This document shows, one piece after another, positions 13,147 through 23,900 of a stretch of 64,000 bases of DNA; positions within the stretch are counted from its first letter, which is position 1; the number at the start of each line of letters is the position of its first letter. The stretch is taken from positions 2,409,221 to 2,473,220 of the forward strand of contig AP026124.1 of assembly GCA_030295235.1 (NCBI GenBank). The letters are read 5' to 3'. A model generated the notes under the pieces. The model had not been told where the DNA came from, did not search any database, and saw only the letters and a list, made by a program, of their open reading frames with translations. The DNA comes from Fistulifera solaris. Taxonomy: Eukaryota > Bacillariophyta > Bacillariophyceae > Naviculales > Stauroneidaceae. The translations under genes were made by a program, and so were the position numbers.

Positions 13147-13388
13147 CTATTTTGATGGGATTTGTGAGAGTTGAAAATCCTTGAGACTGCATCGTGGGGG
13201 ACTGGTTTTCGCAACGGAGTTGTCGTCACAAAATAAATCACGCTTAGTACAATCGTCATAGACTCCTCCGTTACGGTCGAATACTATCACATTAGATTTT
13301 GAATGTGTCCGTGGATGATAATAACTGAAACCGTAGCTAAACCGCTGTGTCGCAACGGAGTTAGAAGATGATCTCGACAATGCGTTGT
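13147..13388 (-). other. Open frame interrupted by the MULE insertion
   Basis: An 80-codon minus-strand frame runs from the left target-site copy to a stop at 13147. If the element and one 9-bp target copy are ignored, this frame continues without a stop into the right flank, up to an ATG at 19306-19304, for about 97 codons in all. No family is recognised. It may be a small gene, an upstream exon of the HMG-box gene, or chance. Confidence 0.35.
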
Positions 13389-13397
13389 ATCTTGTAT
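13389..13397. repeat. Left target-site duplication of the MULE (9 bp)
   Basis: ATCTTGTAT directly abuts the left terminal inverted repeat and is repeated exactly at 19255-19263 outside the right one. Nine bases is the hallmark length for Mutator-like elements. Confidence 0.9.
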
Positions 13398-13527
13398 GGG
13401 AGACTTCCGTTAGGTCTCCAACCAGGGTGAACCTCTTCCGATAGCTCTCCCGTTAGGAGAGACGTTAACTGACTACATTCAACTTTACAGTAGAGTACGC
13501 GCCATTGGATGTGGTACTAATTACTTA
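13398..13527 (+). repeat. Left terminal inverted repeat of the MULE
   Basis: 130 bases, matching the reverse complement of 19125-19254 essentially base for base by eye. It contains an internal pair of related segments around TTCCGTTAGG and CTCCCGTTAGG. Confidence 0.92.
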
Positions 13528-13619
13528 GAATCTACTTAGGTTGCTCGATAAAGTAACAAAGCCTTATGAATGACAGTCCCGGATGATTCATGAATCACCC
13601 CTCTAAGATAACCAAATCC

Positions 13620-13800
13620 TCAATAAACAATAGTCAGCGAGCGCGACCGCTCTTGATAAAGAAAAGTCAGCGAGCGCGACCGCTCTCAATTGTCAATAAA
13701 GAAAAACCAGCCTACGTGACCCTGATGCAGCGAGCGCGACCTTCCAATAAAGAAAAACCCAGCCTACGTGACCTTCCACCGATCAAGGCTTTCGTCGAAA
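13620..13800 (+). repeat. Subterminal minisatellite inside the MULE
   Basis: Imperfect direct repeats built from CAGCGAGCGCGACC and AATAAAGAAAAACC / CAGCCTACGTGACC units, each used two to four times. Subterminal repeats of this kind can be transposase-binding sites, but that is inference. Confidence 0.75.
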
Positions 13801-13892
13801 ACTACTTCGTGTAAATAATCAAAACCCAATCTACACAATTTCAGTTTCAAACTAGACTTGGTTGATTAATATCACACATTACTCTATACGTG

Positions 13893-14549
13893 TCATTCAG
13901 CCAATTGAAACATAACATCAAATACAAAAGGTCGGAGATCATCTCCGACTCCAATCTCCGAAATAGAGTCAAGGAACCATGTCCTCTCATTGAGGGCACG
14001 TCGACCATGTTTCAGAATTGTCGCCGCATAAAAACATACATATGGTCCGCAACTATGGCCATCATGTTGCAATAGTTTATTGGGAAGACGCATTTCTTGG
14101 TATTCCCACGGAGCCGTAAATCGGGTAATGTTGATTCCTGCTGCTCGCTTGTTGACGCGATTCTAATTGCTGCCTCACCGCGCGAATTTAAATAAACCTG
14201 AAAGCCAGACAGCATTAGAGTAGTGATCGTCCGGATCTTCGAGGGAGTCGAGCGAATAAATAACTCGATTATCGGCATCAACCACCATCAACCACCAGTG
14301 CCTCTCCTTGCACATAGGGAATAAATGAATGCCCAAATTGTTCGATTTTGTCATAGAATTCAATGCCACAAACGCTGAACTAAGCTGCAGTCTACCCTCT
14401 CTCTTAATATTTTGGTTGGCGGAATCCCACAGATTACTCATGACATACGACGGGTGTGCAATAACTCCCTCATCCGTTACGGTCTTGCTTGTTATGCTTT
14501 CAAGGAAACTGTTCACAATCGCGTCATTGAAATAACATTGCGAGTTCAT
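13893..14549 (-). CDS. Ulp1/C48-like cysteine protease domain of the MULE
   Basis: C-terminal part of the MULE product. Reading toward lower coordinates it shows a FNDAIVNSFL entry helix, then HWWLMVVD (catalytic His region) followed by a YSLDS Asp region, and finally QHDGHSCGPYVC (oxyanion Gln and catalytic Cys). That order matches SUMO/Ulp1-type C48 peptidases. Frames change between about 14090 and 14280 and near 14560. Ulp1 domains in plant MULEs are thought to have been captured from host genes. The role in transposition is unknown. Confidence 0.72.
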
Positions 14550-14562
14550 AATTTCAAGGCAT

Positions 14563-16935
14563 TCACTGGTTATGGATGCCGTGGCACCACTCTAGCACCT
14601 TGATATGATGCTTCTTTCCCTCTTCAGGTCGTGACGACTCAGCGACCTTTATCAACGCCCTTTGCACTGGATTGCAAAAAGGAGTGACCGAAGAGATCCC
14701 CTGGCATCTTCTTTGTTGTAAATCAGATCGTTTCCATTCTTTCTTGTCCCTACAGTGATAAATGATTCTATTCCACTTCTTTCCTTTTGCTGTCTCTGCA
14801 AGAGTATTCCGGCGCACGTGGATTGCAATATTGTTCTCACTCACAAGTCCTCGCTGGTTTGCGCCCTTGGCGTTTTCGGGTTGAAGCCCTTCTTTTCATC
14901 GTTAAATCATTTGTTTCCGTTTTCCGTGAAATGATTCTGGAATATCAAACTCGTGTTCTTGAACCAAACAATTTAATTGCTCAATGGTTCCCACAAATGG
15001 ATAAGCTGTGTCGTAAAAATAGGATACGATCTTTGATGGTTCATCAGTAATGACTGGGGGTTGCAAAGGGGCTACTCCAATTTGCCTTACTTGTTGTCGA
15101 CGTAATGAAAATTGATTTTCATTTCTGGGATCTACAATCTTACGTCTCAGGTCGAAGGGTGTTCTCAAGAATTGTGATGAGGTCCCACTAGTGGCAGTAG
15201 CGGGACTTGTTATAGCTCTACGAGTTCTTCTGGTTTTCGGAATACCCACTGAAAATGAACTTGAGAGCGCTTCATTTTGTGCCAAGTTCTTTCTTCGCAG
15301 ATCTAGCGGCATTTTCAGGAAATGCGACGAATCGTCACTGAGATTACCGGATTTGGCGGGACTTGCATTCTTCTTTTGGATGTCTAATCGCCTTTTAAAT
15401 ACATGTGATGAATCGTCACTAGCAGACGTGGCGGGACTTGCATTAGTGGGTTCTGTCTTCGGTATCTTTATAATCATATCTTCAGGAATCGTGATACTTC
15501 GGTTGTTGGACTGTTTCGAATGAGATCTTGGCAGTGCTCTCAGATTACCCCTCTTCATAGTTGGCATCTCAACTATGGAAGAAACTGCTGTGGCGGGACT
15601 TCCTGCTTTTGCTTCTGCAATCGGTGGCGGTTTCAACTTCTTTTTACGGGCATGAGTCGGGCCTTTGGCTCTGGAATTTGCTGTCAGTTTCGATCTTTTC
15701 CTTTTTGTGTTGTATTCTCATTCATTGAAGACTCGATAGTCAAGGCATGAGCTCTGATATCAGGTGGTGGCTTCAGATTTTGACTCTTCATGGTCGGCCT
15801 CTCAAAGATTGACGAATCAGTTGTGGCGGGACTTGTTCCTTCAGCTTTTTGATTTGGTGGCTGTTTCGGCCGTTTCCTCTTCTCGTTGCCATTTTGACTA
15901 ATGAAAAATCTGTTGTTGCTGGACTGGAAGCACAAGCTGTTGTGGTCGGCGGTGGTTTCAAATTCGGTCTGGATGCGGTCGCTGTCTTCAATATCGATGA
16001 CTTTGCGGTAGATGGACTTGCCTTCTGCGCTTTTAAATTCGTTACTTGTTTGGATCTCCTCTTTGTTCTAGTTGTTGGCATTTCATTTACTGAATATTCT
16101 GTTGTTGCGGGACTTGAGGCAAAAGCATTATGTGCGGTGCTTGGTTCCACATCTTCATCCTCTAGAATTGTCGACAGATGACCCGAGTGTGCACTGTTCA
16201 GACGGGAATCGTCATGGATGCCTACCTCGACATCATCAACCATGGTCAATTCTTGTTCGTGACTTCTTCTTTCCGTGTAATCCTTGTCACGAATAATTAC
16301 TACAATATCTCGGTTACTACCTGACGGAGCAAGGTCCATATCCAGAAGATAGTTATTTTCGTTGTCGTCTTCAGCGTGAATTTCTGCAGCGTCTTCTCCA
16401 GTAAGCTTTAAAATCCGTGACTGGACAATGGCATTGGCTGCATCAGAGTCTTCTACTAAGCCAATCTTGTCAATATTGTGAAGGCCATGTCCTCCGGAGG
16501 TATCATCGTTGTCCAAATCTTCAGAAGTAATTCCTGCATCCATGTCAATGACGCATGTTGGGAAATGGTTGACCAGAATTGCGCCAGTTTCAAGTAATGC
16601 AGGATCCATGTACCTTCGATCATCTTTGAGGTAGTCCAGACACTGTCGAATTGTGTGATTCGGTGATCTGCAGTGAAAGCAGTGCCGAGGTAAGGGCTTG
16701 CCGCCTCTACGCTGGCGTCCAAGAGTTGATTCTAGCTGTTGCATGTGTTCCGCCTTTGGTTTGGTCCCAAAATCAAACAGACCATCGGCGGCAATCGCTT
16801 CTGCTATTGCATCGTTATTTCGACTGAGCTTGTTCTTTGAACTTGGCTCATACTCCTTTGTCATTCGTGCTGATTCCAGCGCCGATTGCTTCTTTTTCTT
16901 TGACTTACGTGGTCCCGGTTCACCATTACTGATTA
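14563..16935 (-). CDS. MULE polyprotein middle region: CCHC zinc knuckle and SPAT repeats
   Basis: A CFHC-x4-H-x4-C knuckle (CFHCRSPNHTIRQC) lies near 16660-16700, suggesting nucleic-acid binding. Downstream is a low-complexity region with about ten recurring (S/A/T)SPAT motifs separated by basic Lys/Arg-rich blocks (about 14900-16200), then a basic stretch leading into the Ulp1 domain. The longest uninterrupted frame is 15788-16864 (about 358 codons). It appears to continue the transposase reading upstream through a Lys-rich linker, so a single polyprotein is possible. No catalytic motif is seen in this part. Confidence 0.6.
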
Positions 16936-19059
16936 TTCTGTTCCCCGAGTTAAGCTTGTCAGTGTAAGTTGGTGATGGATAAATGTTTTCTGATTGATAA
17001 GCAAGCTTGATATCCCCAAATCCCGGGACGTCAAGTCGCTCGGATAGTTGTTAAGAAACTCTGTAAGGAAGCCGGCGATCACCACTTGTCGGAACTTTTC
17101 CAAACTCTTCGTGAGAATTGCGAAAACACAGAGGGTGGGATTGAGGGCCAAGTTGAGGATCTTGTACGTGAAACAAGGTTGATGTGGCCGCAGTAGATTT
17201 CCCGCATCGCTGTTCTACTGCAGGAGCAGTACAGGGACGGAGTGCTCGTGGGTTCATAAGTAACATACTCCGTCTTCTTGTGCTTTTCAGCGTACAATTT
17301 GAATTTCAAACTGCCATCGGGCATCCTTCAGCATCCTCTATTACAAAATCTAGATCTTCATTGCCTGTATCTTGCAAGCTTCGAAAGTATATGGTGAGGA
17401 ACCTAGCAGATTTGGTTGTTATTTCATCTCGAAATTGTCGAAGAGATTCGGCAGCCGCCATCAAAAAGTTAGAAATGGCTAGTGGAGGGGTATTAGTCCT
17501 CACTTCATGATGTAGAAGCCACTGCTGGGCCGATTCGACATGATTTGTTGAACAGAAACCATATAAAGGGAACTTGTTTCCAACTGGCACGTGATCGTTG
17601 AGCAACCACCTCCATTCGCCGACGTCTCCACTTATCTCTGTGAAGCCATTCACTTCAGCTAGATAGGTAAAATATAGGGGCTCCCACATAGATTCATGTT
17701 GACTCGGTGTATTTCCAAACACAGTCCAATGAGTAGGATGAATTGTCCCAAGAACATAGATAACAATTCAGCACCGGTACTAAGAGTTTCGTTTTCTTCA
17801 ATTTGTGGAAGCGCTTTGACAAGCTTCTTCGCAGCATCCAAGAAGGCGTTAACATCTGAGCTTTGCATCTCGGCCATGATAAACCAAGCGACCGCTCTGC
17901 CCTCTCAGCGATCGTTGATTGATATTGAATAGATGGTAAATGTTTCAAGAATATGAATCAAGCAATACTTCACGGAAACAACCAGTCCATAATGTTCTGC
18001 CAACGCTCGGACAGCGTAGAATGTGTCCTCGGTCAGTGAATACTGGAAACTCTTCGAAATTGAACCCAGCTTGATACATCATGAGAAGGATATATATCAT
18101 CCCTTGCTTGTTTTCCGAGGGAATCAACCCAAAACCAAGTGGAATGTTACTTCCATTTCCATCGACCCCTATGATCGGGACTCCAATTCCATCGTGTTCG
18201 GGTATACGGATGTGTGTTCCGTCTAAAAGATTGCAGGAATGCAGGCATTTCTAAAGAAGTGCGCGGCATTCTCAATGAACACAGTTGACCGAAAAAAGCA
18301 TGAGTTCTGGTCAGTTTCTAAATTGACGGAGGCATTTGGATTTAGCTCGACATATTTCCGAAGATACTGGGCCAACAGCTCATTGTACATCAACAAATCC
18401 TTTCGGTAGACCTCACGGAAGTGTTTCTTGAGATTTGAATGCATTGTCGGGCCAACTTCGATGTCGAAACCCTCTTTCCTGAGGACGGCGTTGAGATTCT
18501 TGCGAGTAGCATGACTGTCGAAGTTTGGTGCCTGGAAGCATGTTTTGAAGAAGTCTTGAACAGCAGGAATGTTCTGCACTATCATTGATTTTCTGCGGCA
18601 GTCCTTTGGGAGGTCGTTTTGTTGGAGTGCAAAACAAACTGTGCCTGAAGTTAGTACTAGGATGGTCGTGTAGCAATCGAAGTTCGCCGTTTTCTTCCTT
18701 GAACTTAAGTGAGAACGTTTTGCAGCAAGTGCACACGTAGCAAGGGCTTTCTCCGTGCTTGCTGACATCTCGTAAGAGCTTTCGATCGCATTACACAAAA
18801 GCGATGCTGCGGAGAAGCTCCTCGTGATCATCCTCAGGGATCGGTTTGTCATAGAGAAACTTTTCAAAATCATACGGACCGGTTGGAGGAAGTGCCCCAT
18901 ATTTTTGCATAATCGTGACGAATGATCGCCGCCCTTCGCTTCAATGATCGACATGTTAATGTTGTAAAAGAGCAACAGTAGGAACGGAAGGGCAACTATG
19001 ACAATAAGGAATGCAGCGTTCTGATCATCTTGTCGGCAGTCGGAGCGGAACAAACGCAC
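16936..19059 (-). CDS. MULE DDE transposase with SWIM zinc finger (frame-broken)
   Basis: The MULE core is visible as LDGTHI (first catalytic Asp, near 18220) followed by GVPIIGVDGNGSNIPLGFG, then FTDRGH (second Asp, near 18010). A SWIM finger CxC...CGH lies near 17190-17240. The N-terminal part has a Cys/His-containing region and a Lys/Arg-rich helix. Frame changes are needed at an A4 run at 18225-18228 (T4 in coding sense), near 18010, near 17910, near 17710 and near 17310. The catalytic Glu cannot be placed with certainty. It would cut and join element ends in the nucleus. Confidence 0.8.
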
Positions 19060-19124
19060 AACGCGAACGATTGTGCGGTTATTGTGCGTGACCTAAGTAG
19101 AACTAATGATGGATGGAAGGCCTT

Positions 19125-19254
19125 TAAGTAATTAGTACCACATCCAATGGCGCGTACTCTACTGTAAAGTTGAATGTAGTCAGTTAACGTCTCTCCTAAC
19201 GGGAGAGCTATCGGAAGAGGTTCACCCTGGTTGGAGACCTAACGGAAGTCTCCC
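19125..19254 (-). repeat. Right terminal inverted repeat of the MULE
   Basis: Inverted partner of 13398-13527, also 130 bases. The transposase start lies about 65 bases inside it, so this TIR probably carries the promoter. Confidence 0.92.
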
Positions 19255-19263
19255 ATCTTGTAT
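19255..19263. repeat. Right target-site duplication of the MULE (9 bp)
   Basis: Exact second copy of ATCTTGTAT immediately outside the right inverted repeat. Confidence 0.9.
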
Positions 19264-19407
19264 ACAAAGGATCGCGACAACAAACTTCGACCATGAAACA
19301 TACCATGAGAAGAATAAACCAAGTGGACGATCATCCTATAAGCCGAGGAGGATTACAGTAGGTCTAATAGAAATGGTTTTCTCGCTTCAGTCACCCTCTA
19401 GCATTCC

Positions 19408-20799
19408 ATGTTGCTACGATTAATCGTCAGCATTATTTTCTTGCCAATCGCGCTCGCAATCAATACAATACACTTACTGGATCCAAAAGACACAAATGTT
19501 GATGCATCAGAATGTCAGCAACAAAGCACAGCGCAAGCCATTTGGCTTCCTGAAACGGGAATTATGCAAGATCTAGGTAAAGGTCAAAGTCCCGATCATA
19601 TTCAATCACAACTCGTGGAAACGATTTGTGAAATGAATGCTTATTATCGCACTATTGTGCGAAAAGATGAGTGTCAACTGGCAGCGCCGCGGTGTCAGAA
19701 TCGACAGCCTTTGTGTGCCTTTTGGGTTCTCCAAGGACAATGTACGAATACAAATTATCGGAAATACATGGAAACCAATTGTCCGGTCGCGTGTCGTCTC
19801 TGTCACACGGAACTATTTCGTGCCCGGGCTTGGCTGGATCTGTTACAAGAATTACATCGGGTGTATTCAACGGATGAAGCTAGTGTTGATGTTGTGACAA
19901 GACGTCAGCGTGTGTTAGAAGAGCTTATGAGTCATTTAGGGATGTCAACGAATCAGTCAAATTATTTTGCCGAAGAATTAGTGCGACGCATCCATGCCGT
20001 GATTCCTCGATTTCTCGCCAAGCTGTATTCCACCAAAGAACCTCTTACCGAACAAGAAATGAGTCTTATGTGTCAATTGCACGGCCTGGATCCAAATCTA
20101 CCGGCGGATCAAGTCAAATTGGCTGTTCTGGTACAATACCGGGAACGCGGTCACATAGTTGCCTGGATGGAATTAACCGATGCTCTCATTGTACGACCGA
20201 TCCAACTCTCAGTAGCTTTTGCGATTCCGAATGAAGAAGCTTTGCAGACGATTCGTGATCTTCATATACCTATTTTGGAAATGGGGGCAGGGTCTGGTTA
20301 CTGGACGGCGCATTTACAGAGTATGGGAATTTCGGTCGTGGCCTACGATGCTGCTCGAGGAGCGGGCAATGCGTTTTTCAACGTCTGGTACACGGATGAC
20401 ATTCAACAAGGCAACTGTGAACAAGTCATGCAAGCACAACCAGAACTGGCTCCAACACACGCCCTTGTTACTCATCTGGCCCAACGACCCCGATCCCATC
20501 GATCATCCGCAATTCTGTCACGGCGACGTGTGTGATGACTCGGAACCCGTGTGGGATGCAGCCTGTCTACAGGCTTACATGAAGAACGGTGGATCGACCG
20601 TGATTTTTGTCGGAGAACGACAGCGGATGTTACAGGAACGTTACGGCACGAATGAAAGTGGCATGTCGGCCACATTGCAATTTCAGCGACTTTTGGAAGA
20701 CTCGTTTGATTTGCAAAAGTTGTGTCGATTCCCCAATTGTGGCTGAATGACGATGATATGACAGTATGGACACGCAAGGTAGGGACAGACGAATTGTAA
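19408..20799 (+). CDS. Secretory ShKT-domain protein fused to a SAM-dependent methyltransferase-like domain
   Basis: The N-terminus is a clear signal peptide (hydrophobic residues 2-17, ALA cleavage site). A ShKT/SXC-type six-cysteine module follows (C.....PLCAFWVLQGQC...M..NCPVACRLC, about residues 95-132). A helical region leads to ILEMGAGSGYW, a methyltransferase motif I glycine loop, and a downstream acidic YDAA. The C-terminus should end in a VWTRK-like strand at 20799 (TAA). Two frame corrections are needed, near 20465 (extra C in CGCCC) and near 20720. ShKT here is a small disulfide domain common in secreted enzymes and is not evidence of a toxin. The substrate is unknown. Confidence 0.7.
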
Positions 20800-21209
20800 G
20801 CGGAGTGGGTGGGTGCCCCAATTCGAATCAACGAGAGACGACTACATCATAGATCGCCGACATACGATCGTGACTGGGCCATGCGATACAAGCCAACGGA
20901 GCACATTCGTGTTTGAGGATCTATTTGTCTCCGTTTTTCTCTTTGGTGGAAAAGAAACGAAGCACACGGTAGATTCTCTGCTAGACGGAGTAGTGAAATA
21001 GTTACGAGACTATTTCTTCTAAACTCTTGCTTCATTGTGGTGTTCCTTAGATTTTTGTACTCTATCTCTTACAGTACTGCGCTGGGTTTATTTTGGTGAC
21101 AGTTCTCATTGTTCTTGTTGCTGCTCGTATCTTCGATTCTATAATTCCTTCACTCATACTACGGAGTATTTACTATTGCAACTAATACATACGAAAGAAA
21201 GCCGCTAAA
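20800..21209. other. Intergenic region upstream of the CD2BP2/LIN1 gene
   Basis: No gene supported. A TACGGAGTA motif occurs at about 21162, some 45 bases before the LIN1 start. Confidence 0.5.
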
Positions 21210-22244
21210 ATGCCGCAAGGGAATAGCAATAAATCATCATCAGTTCGGTTTGCCGAGGACACCAAGCCCGACGAACCGCATGATGACAATCACGCCAAAC
21301 GCAAATCCGAACGACCGAACGCCTACGAAGAAGATGATATTGATGAATGGTCGGGTAATGATGATGACGAGCCAGATATTTATTCAAAAGAAATACAACA
21401 GGCCCAAAAGAAACGTCGGTATCAAGACGATGAGGAGGATACTATTACCAATATCAATGCAACGACCTCGTTAGCTTCCGAAGGCATTGCTGTCGAACCC
21501 TTTCATATGAAACAAGAAGAATCGGATGGAACGGGATTTTTTGATGGTGATACGTATATATTTCGACGTGACAATAAAGAAGAACCGGATGCTTGGTTGG
21601 ATGGTTTAGAGAATAATAATAGTAGTAATGAAGAACCCGCCGTCCGGTCCGTTTCGCGACCCCGTGAAAAGCCCCGTGCAGAATCCGAGAATTGGGACAG
21701 CATGGAACCTGCCGTATTGTATGCCCGAATGATACCTTTGGTGAGTGAATCGGAGACCGTACTCAAAGCCATTGCGCGGTACGGAAACTCTATGAAACGT
21801 ACCCCGCAAGGGGAAACCAATCAACTGGCACAAGATGCGCTCAATTTGTTGACGAGTGCTTCGAATTCGTTACTGTTACGGGGTCAAGTGGATATTTATG
21901 AAAAGACACAAAAGGATTTATTGCAACTGTTGCCGGAGGAGAAGCACTCACGAGATAGTAGTACCAGCACGGTGCAATGGGAATACGAAGGACGTCAAGA
22001 TGGAAAGATACACGGTCCTTATTCAACAGCCGATATGTTGAGTTGGATTCAAGCCGGATACTTTGTAGGGGAATCGGCCGTGAATGTACGAACGGTACAG
22101 AAAAAAGTGAAATCAATGCAAGACGATCTAATGGGCGATTTGCTGGAAGACGACGACGACGACGAAAACCAGAACTACGAGGACGAGTACGAGCGCGGCG
22201 AATGGGTCTTATCCGATCAGGTGAATTTTGCAAAGTATCAATAG
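21210..22244 (+). CDS. LIN1: CD2BP2/LIN1-like U5 snRNP protein with GYF domain
   Basis: A 344-residue uninterrupted frame. The N-terminus has the VRFAED and acidic EEDDIDEWSG stretches typical of CD2BP2/Snu40. A helical middle with WLDGL and PAVLYARMIPL...ET follows. The C-terminal GYF domain (about residues 262-325) shows W.Y....DGKIHGPYST.DML.W...GYF, the Pro-rich-ligand fold, and an acidic tail. The human relative is the 52K U5 snRNP protein, which binds PRPF6 and is absent from the mature tri-snRNP, so it acts in U5 or tri-snRNP assembly. No frame breaks. Confidence 0.9.
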   Translation: MPQGNSNKSSSVRFAEDTKPDEPHDDNHAKRKSERPNAYEEDDIDEWSGNDDDEPDIYSKEIQQAQKKRRYQDDEEDTITNINATTSLASEGIAVEPFHMKQEESDGTGFFDGDTYIFRRDNKEEPDAWLDGLENNNSSNEEPAVRSVSRPREKPRAESENWDSMEPAVLYARMIPLVSESETVLKAIARYGNSMKRTPQGETNQLAQDALNLLTSASNSLLLRGQVDIYEKTQKDLLQLLPEEKHSRDSSTSTVQWEYEGRQDGKIHGPYSTADMLSWIQAGYFVGESAVNVRTVQKKVKSMQDDLMGDLLEDDDDDENQNYEDEYERGEWVLSDQVNFAKYQ

Positions 22245-23152
22245 TCTATGCGAAGAATGCCGAAAATAAGCTGTGATACTTCCCGTTGTGCCGCTTACGG
22301 TGTCTACTCAATCGGACACAAAGGACGCTTTATTTAAAGAACGATGCCCACCTGGATGAGTGGGTAAACATCTACGAAGTCGAGACTCAGCCTACGCACA
22401 CCCTCTATTTGTCAAAAGCATTCATCATCCATCGTGCTCATTGGATATAGCAGTGCGGCTATAAAACTAAAAGGGGATACGTTGTTGCAATCAATTCCTT
22501 TGTACTTCCAGCCATCAATCGAAGGATGTCAAGCATCAGTCACCCTTTGCGCTTGGGGCCCTTGTCACGCTCGGCTCTTGCTGCGGATGCAGAACCGAGC
22601 GGAAAATTTGTACTTTTTTGATTTGCGGCAATCTCCGTATCGTCCGCTTCACAGACGCGGGTTCCCTCAAGTATCGAAACGTCAATAGAAATAGCCCCTG
22701 CTCCGTTTTGGTTAAATGATTTGACTCGAGTTCAACGGAAGGAACTAAACCAAATAATAAAGTTGTCTTGCTTCTGGATGAATCATTGTTAGGAATCTTC
22801 TTGCTTATCTTCATCCACCTTTGTTATTCCTACGTTGCTGGTATCGATGATAAGATGCGATGCGGTGAATGAATAAACGCGGCGCGGGAACGGCATATAT
22901 CATGATGCATGTCGTACAGGTATTTCATAAGCGAGATTATGTTGTAGTGCGACGTCCGAAACGCGTTTTTACCGGTCCGTTTCCTAGTGTGATTCAAAGT
23001 GTAGACGACGTAACTTCCCTCTCTTGCTCCGGCAAAAGAAAATATCCTGTCACTTTTCTTCCGTCGTTTTTCGTTTCCCAAAGAACGCTCTCCTTCTCTT
23101 GTTGCGAACCAGACTCAGCTTGCACTCATTCATCACCAAAAACAGTATCAAC
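22245..23152. other. Intergenic region, no supported gene
   Basis: About 900 bases. Open frames of 80-90 codons occur on both strands, but none has a domain, signal peptide or family resemblance I recognise. No tRNA-like cloverleaf was seen. Confidence 0.4.
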
Positions 23153-23807
23153 ATGCTGTTTCAATGCTGTGTCACCGCCAATGCACCTTGGCCGCGTCCT
23201 CCCAAAGCCAATGAACAGTGCTTTGTGGTCAGCATCAGTACAACTCGTCGGTTGTGTGGCATGTCCTTACAGATTTTGCACAAATCGCACGACGATGGCA
23301 CCTGCTTACCATTGCCTTTGAGGGACGTCGTGGGATTCACGAAAGAGGACTACGATTTTCGTATGCAGCAAATGGAACGTCGTCTGGCGGAATGGAAGGG
23401 TGGTTTTGCCGATACCGTCTTGACGACGTGGGCGTTTCTGGTCATTGTGATGTTTATAGTGGCTTACATGACACCATCGTTTTGGTTGACGAGCTTTCAC
23501 GATCATCCCTTTTGGATCTTTTTTACTCATGGTCGGTCATGTCGGTGGATTTTATGGTCTTTATAAGTACATTGGTTCCGAAAATCGTCGGTTAATCGAC
23601 AAAGTCGAACACGATATGCAATTGTGGCACGGCATTCGAGTCACCATGAAACGTGTGGCGTGTTTGCCACAGTCTACCACTCAAAGTGGCATGTATTGTT
23701 TTTGTGTGACACTGCAAACGAATGATGATGACGGCGATGCGGTCACTGTGGCCATCTCGGACGTTCATGAGGAAGAAATAGCGTGTACACACGAGACGTC
23801 CGTGTAG
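23153..23807 (+). CDS. Small predicted membrane protein of unknown family
   Basis: Starts at MLFQCC (23153), with an N-terminal Cys pair and a Pro-rich segment. An amphipathic DYDFRMQQMERRLAEW helix precedes a strong membrane segment (TTWAFLVIVMFIVAYMTP, about residues 92-109), probably with a second hydrophobic segment after it. The frame shifts at a T6 run near 23520 (ATCTTTTTTACTC) and continues as VGGFYGLYKY...HDMQLWHGIRV to the stop at 23807. About 215 residues in total. No family recognised. Convergent with MED7, 93 bases away. Confidence 0.55.
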
Positions 23808-23900
23808 TTTATTTTTTCTAAGATTTTCAAAATTATAATTTTGCAACAAGAGGACTGTACACGCAAGTGTCGTTGTATTTTACAAAGCAACGAATGATGA

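Larger units (their letters stand above)
13398..19254 (-). mobile_element. Complete Mutator-like transposon (MULE), 5,857 bp, with a Ulp1-type protease
   Basis: Bounded by near-identical 130-bp terminal inverted repeats starting GGGAGACTTCC and flanked by a 9-bp target duplication. All coding frames lie on the minus strand. In order they give a MULE DDE transposase, a SWIM finger, a CCHC zinc knuckle, a long SPAT-repeat linker and a C48/Ulp1-like protease. The high TIR identity and intact target duplication point to a recent insertion. The frame breaks inside may be consensus error or early decay. Plant KAONASHI MULEs carry Ulp1-like domains too; the further CCHC and SPAT region is not something I can match to a named element. 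Confidence 0.9.

Noticed and set aside
13620-13800. Possible CRISPR-like repeat-spacer array
   Set aside because: Units are irregular, lie inside a transposon of a eukaryote and have no constant spacer length.
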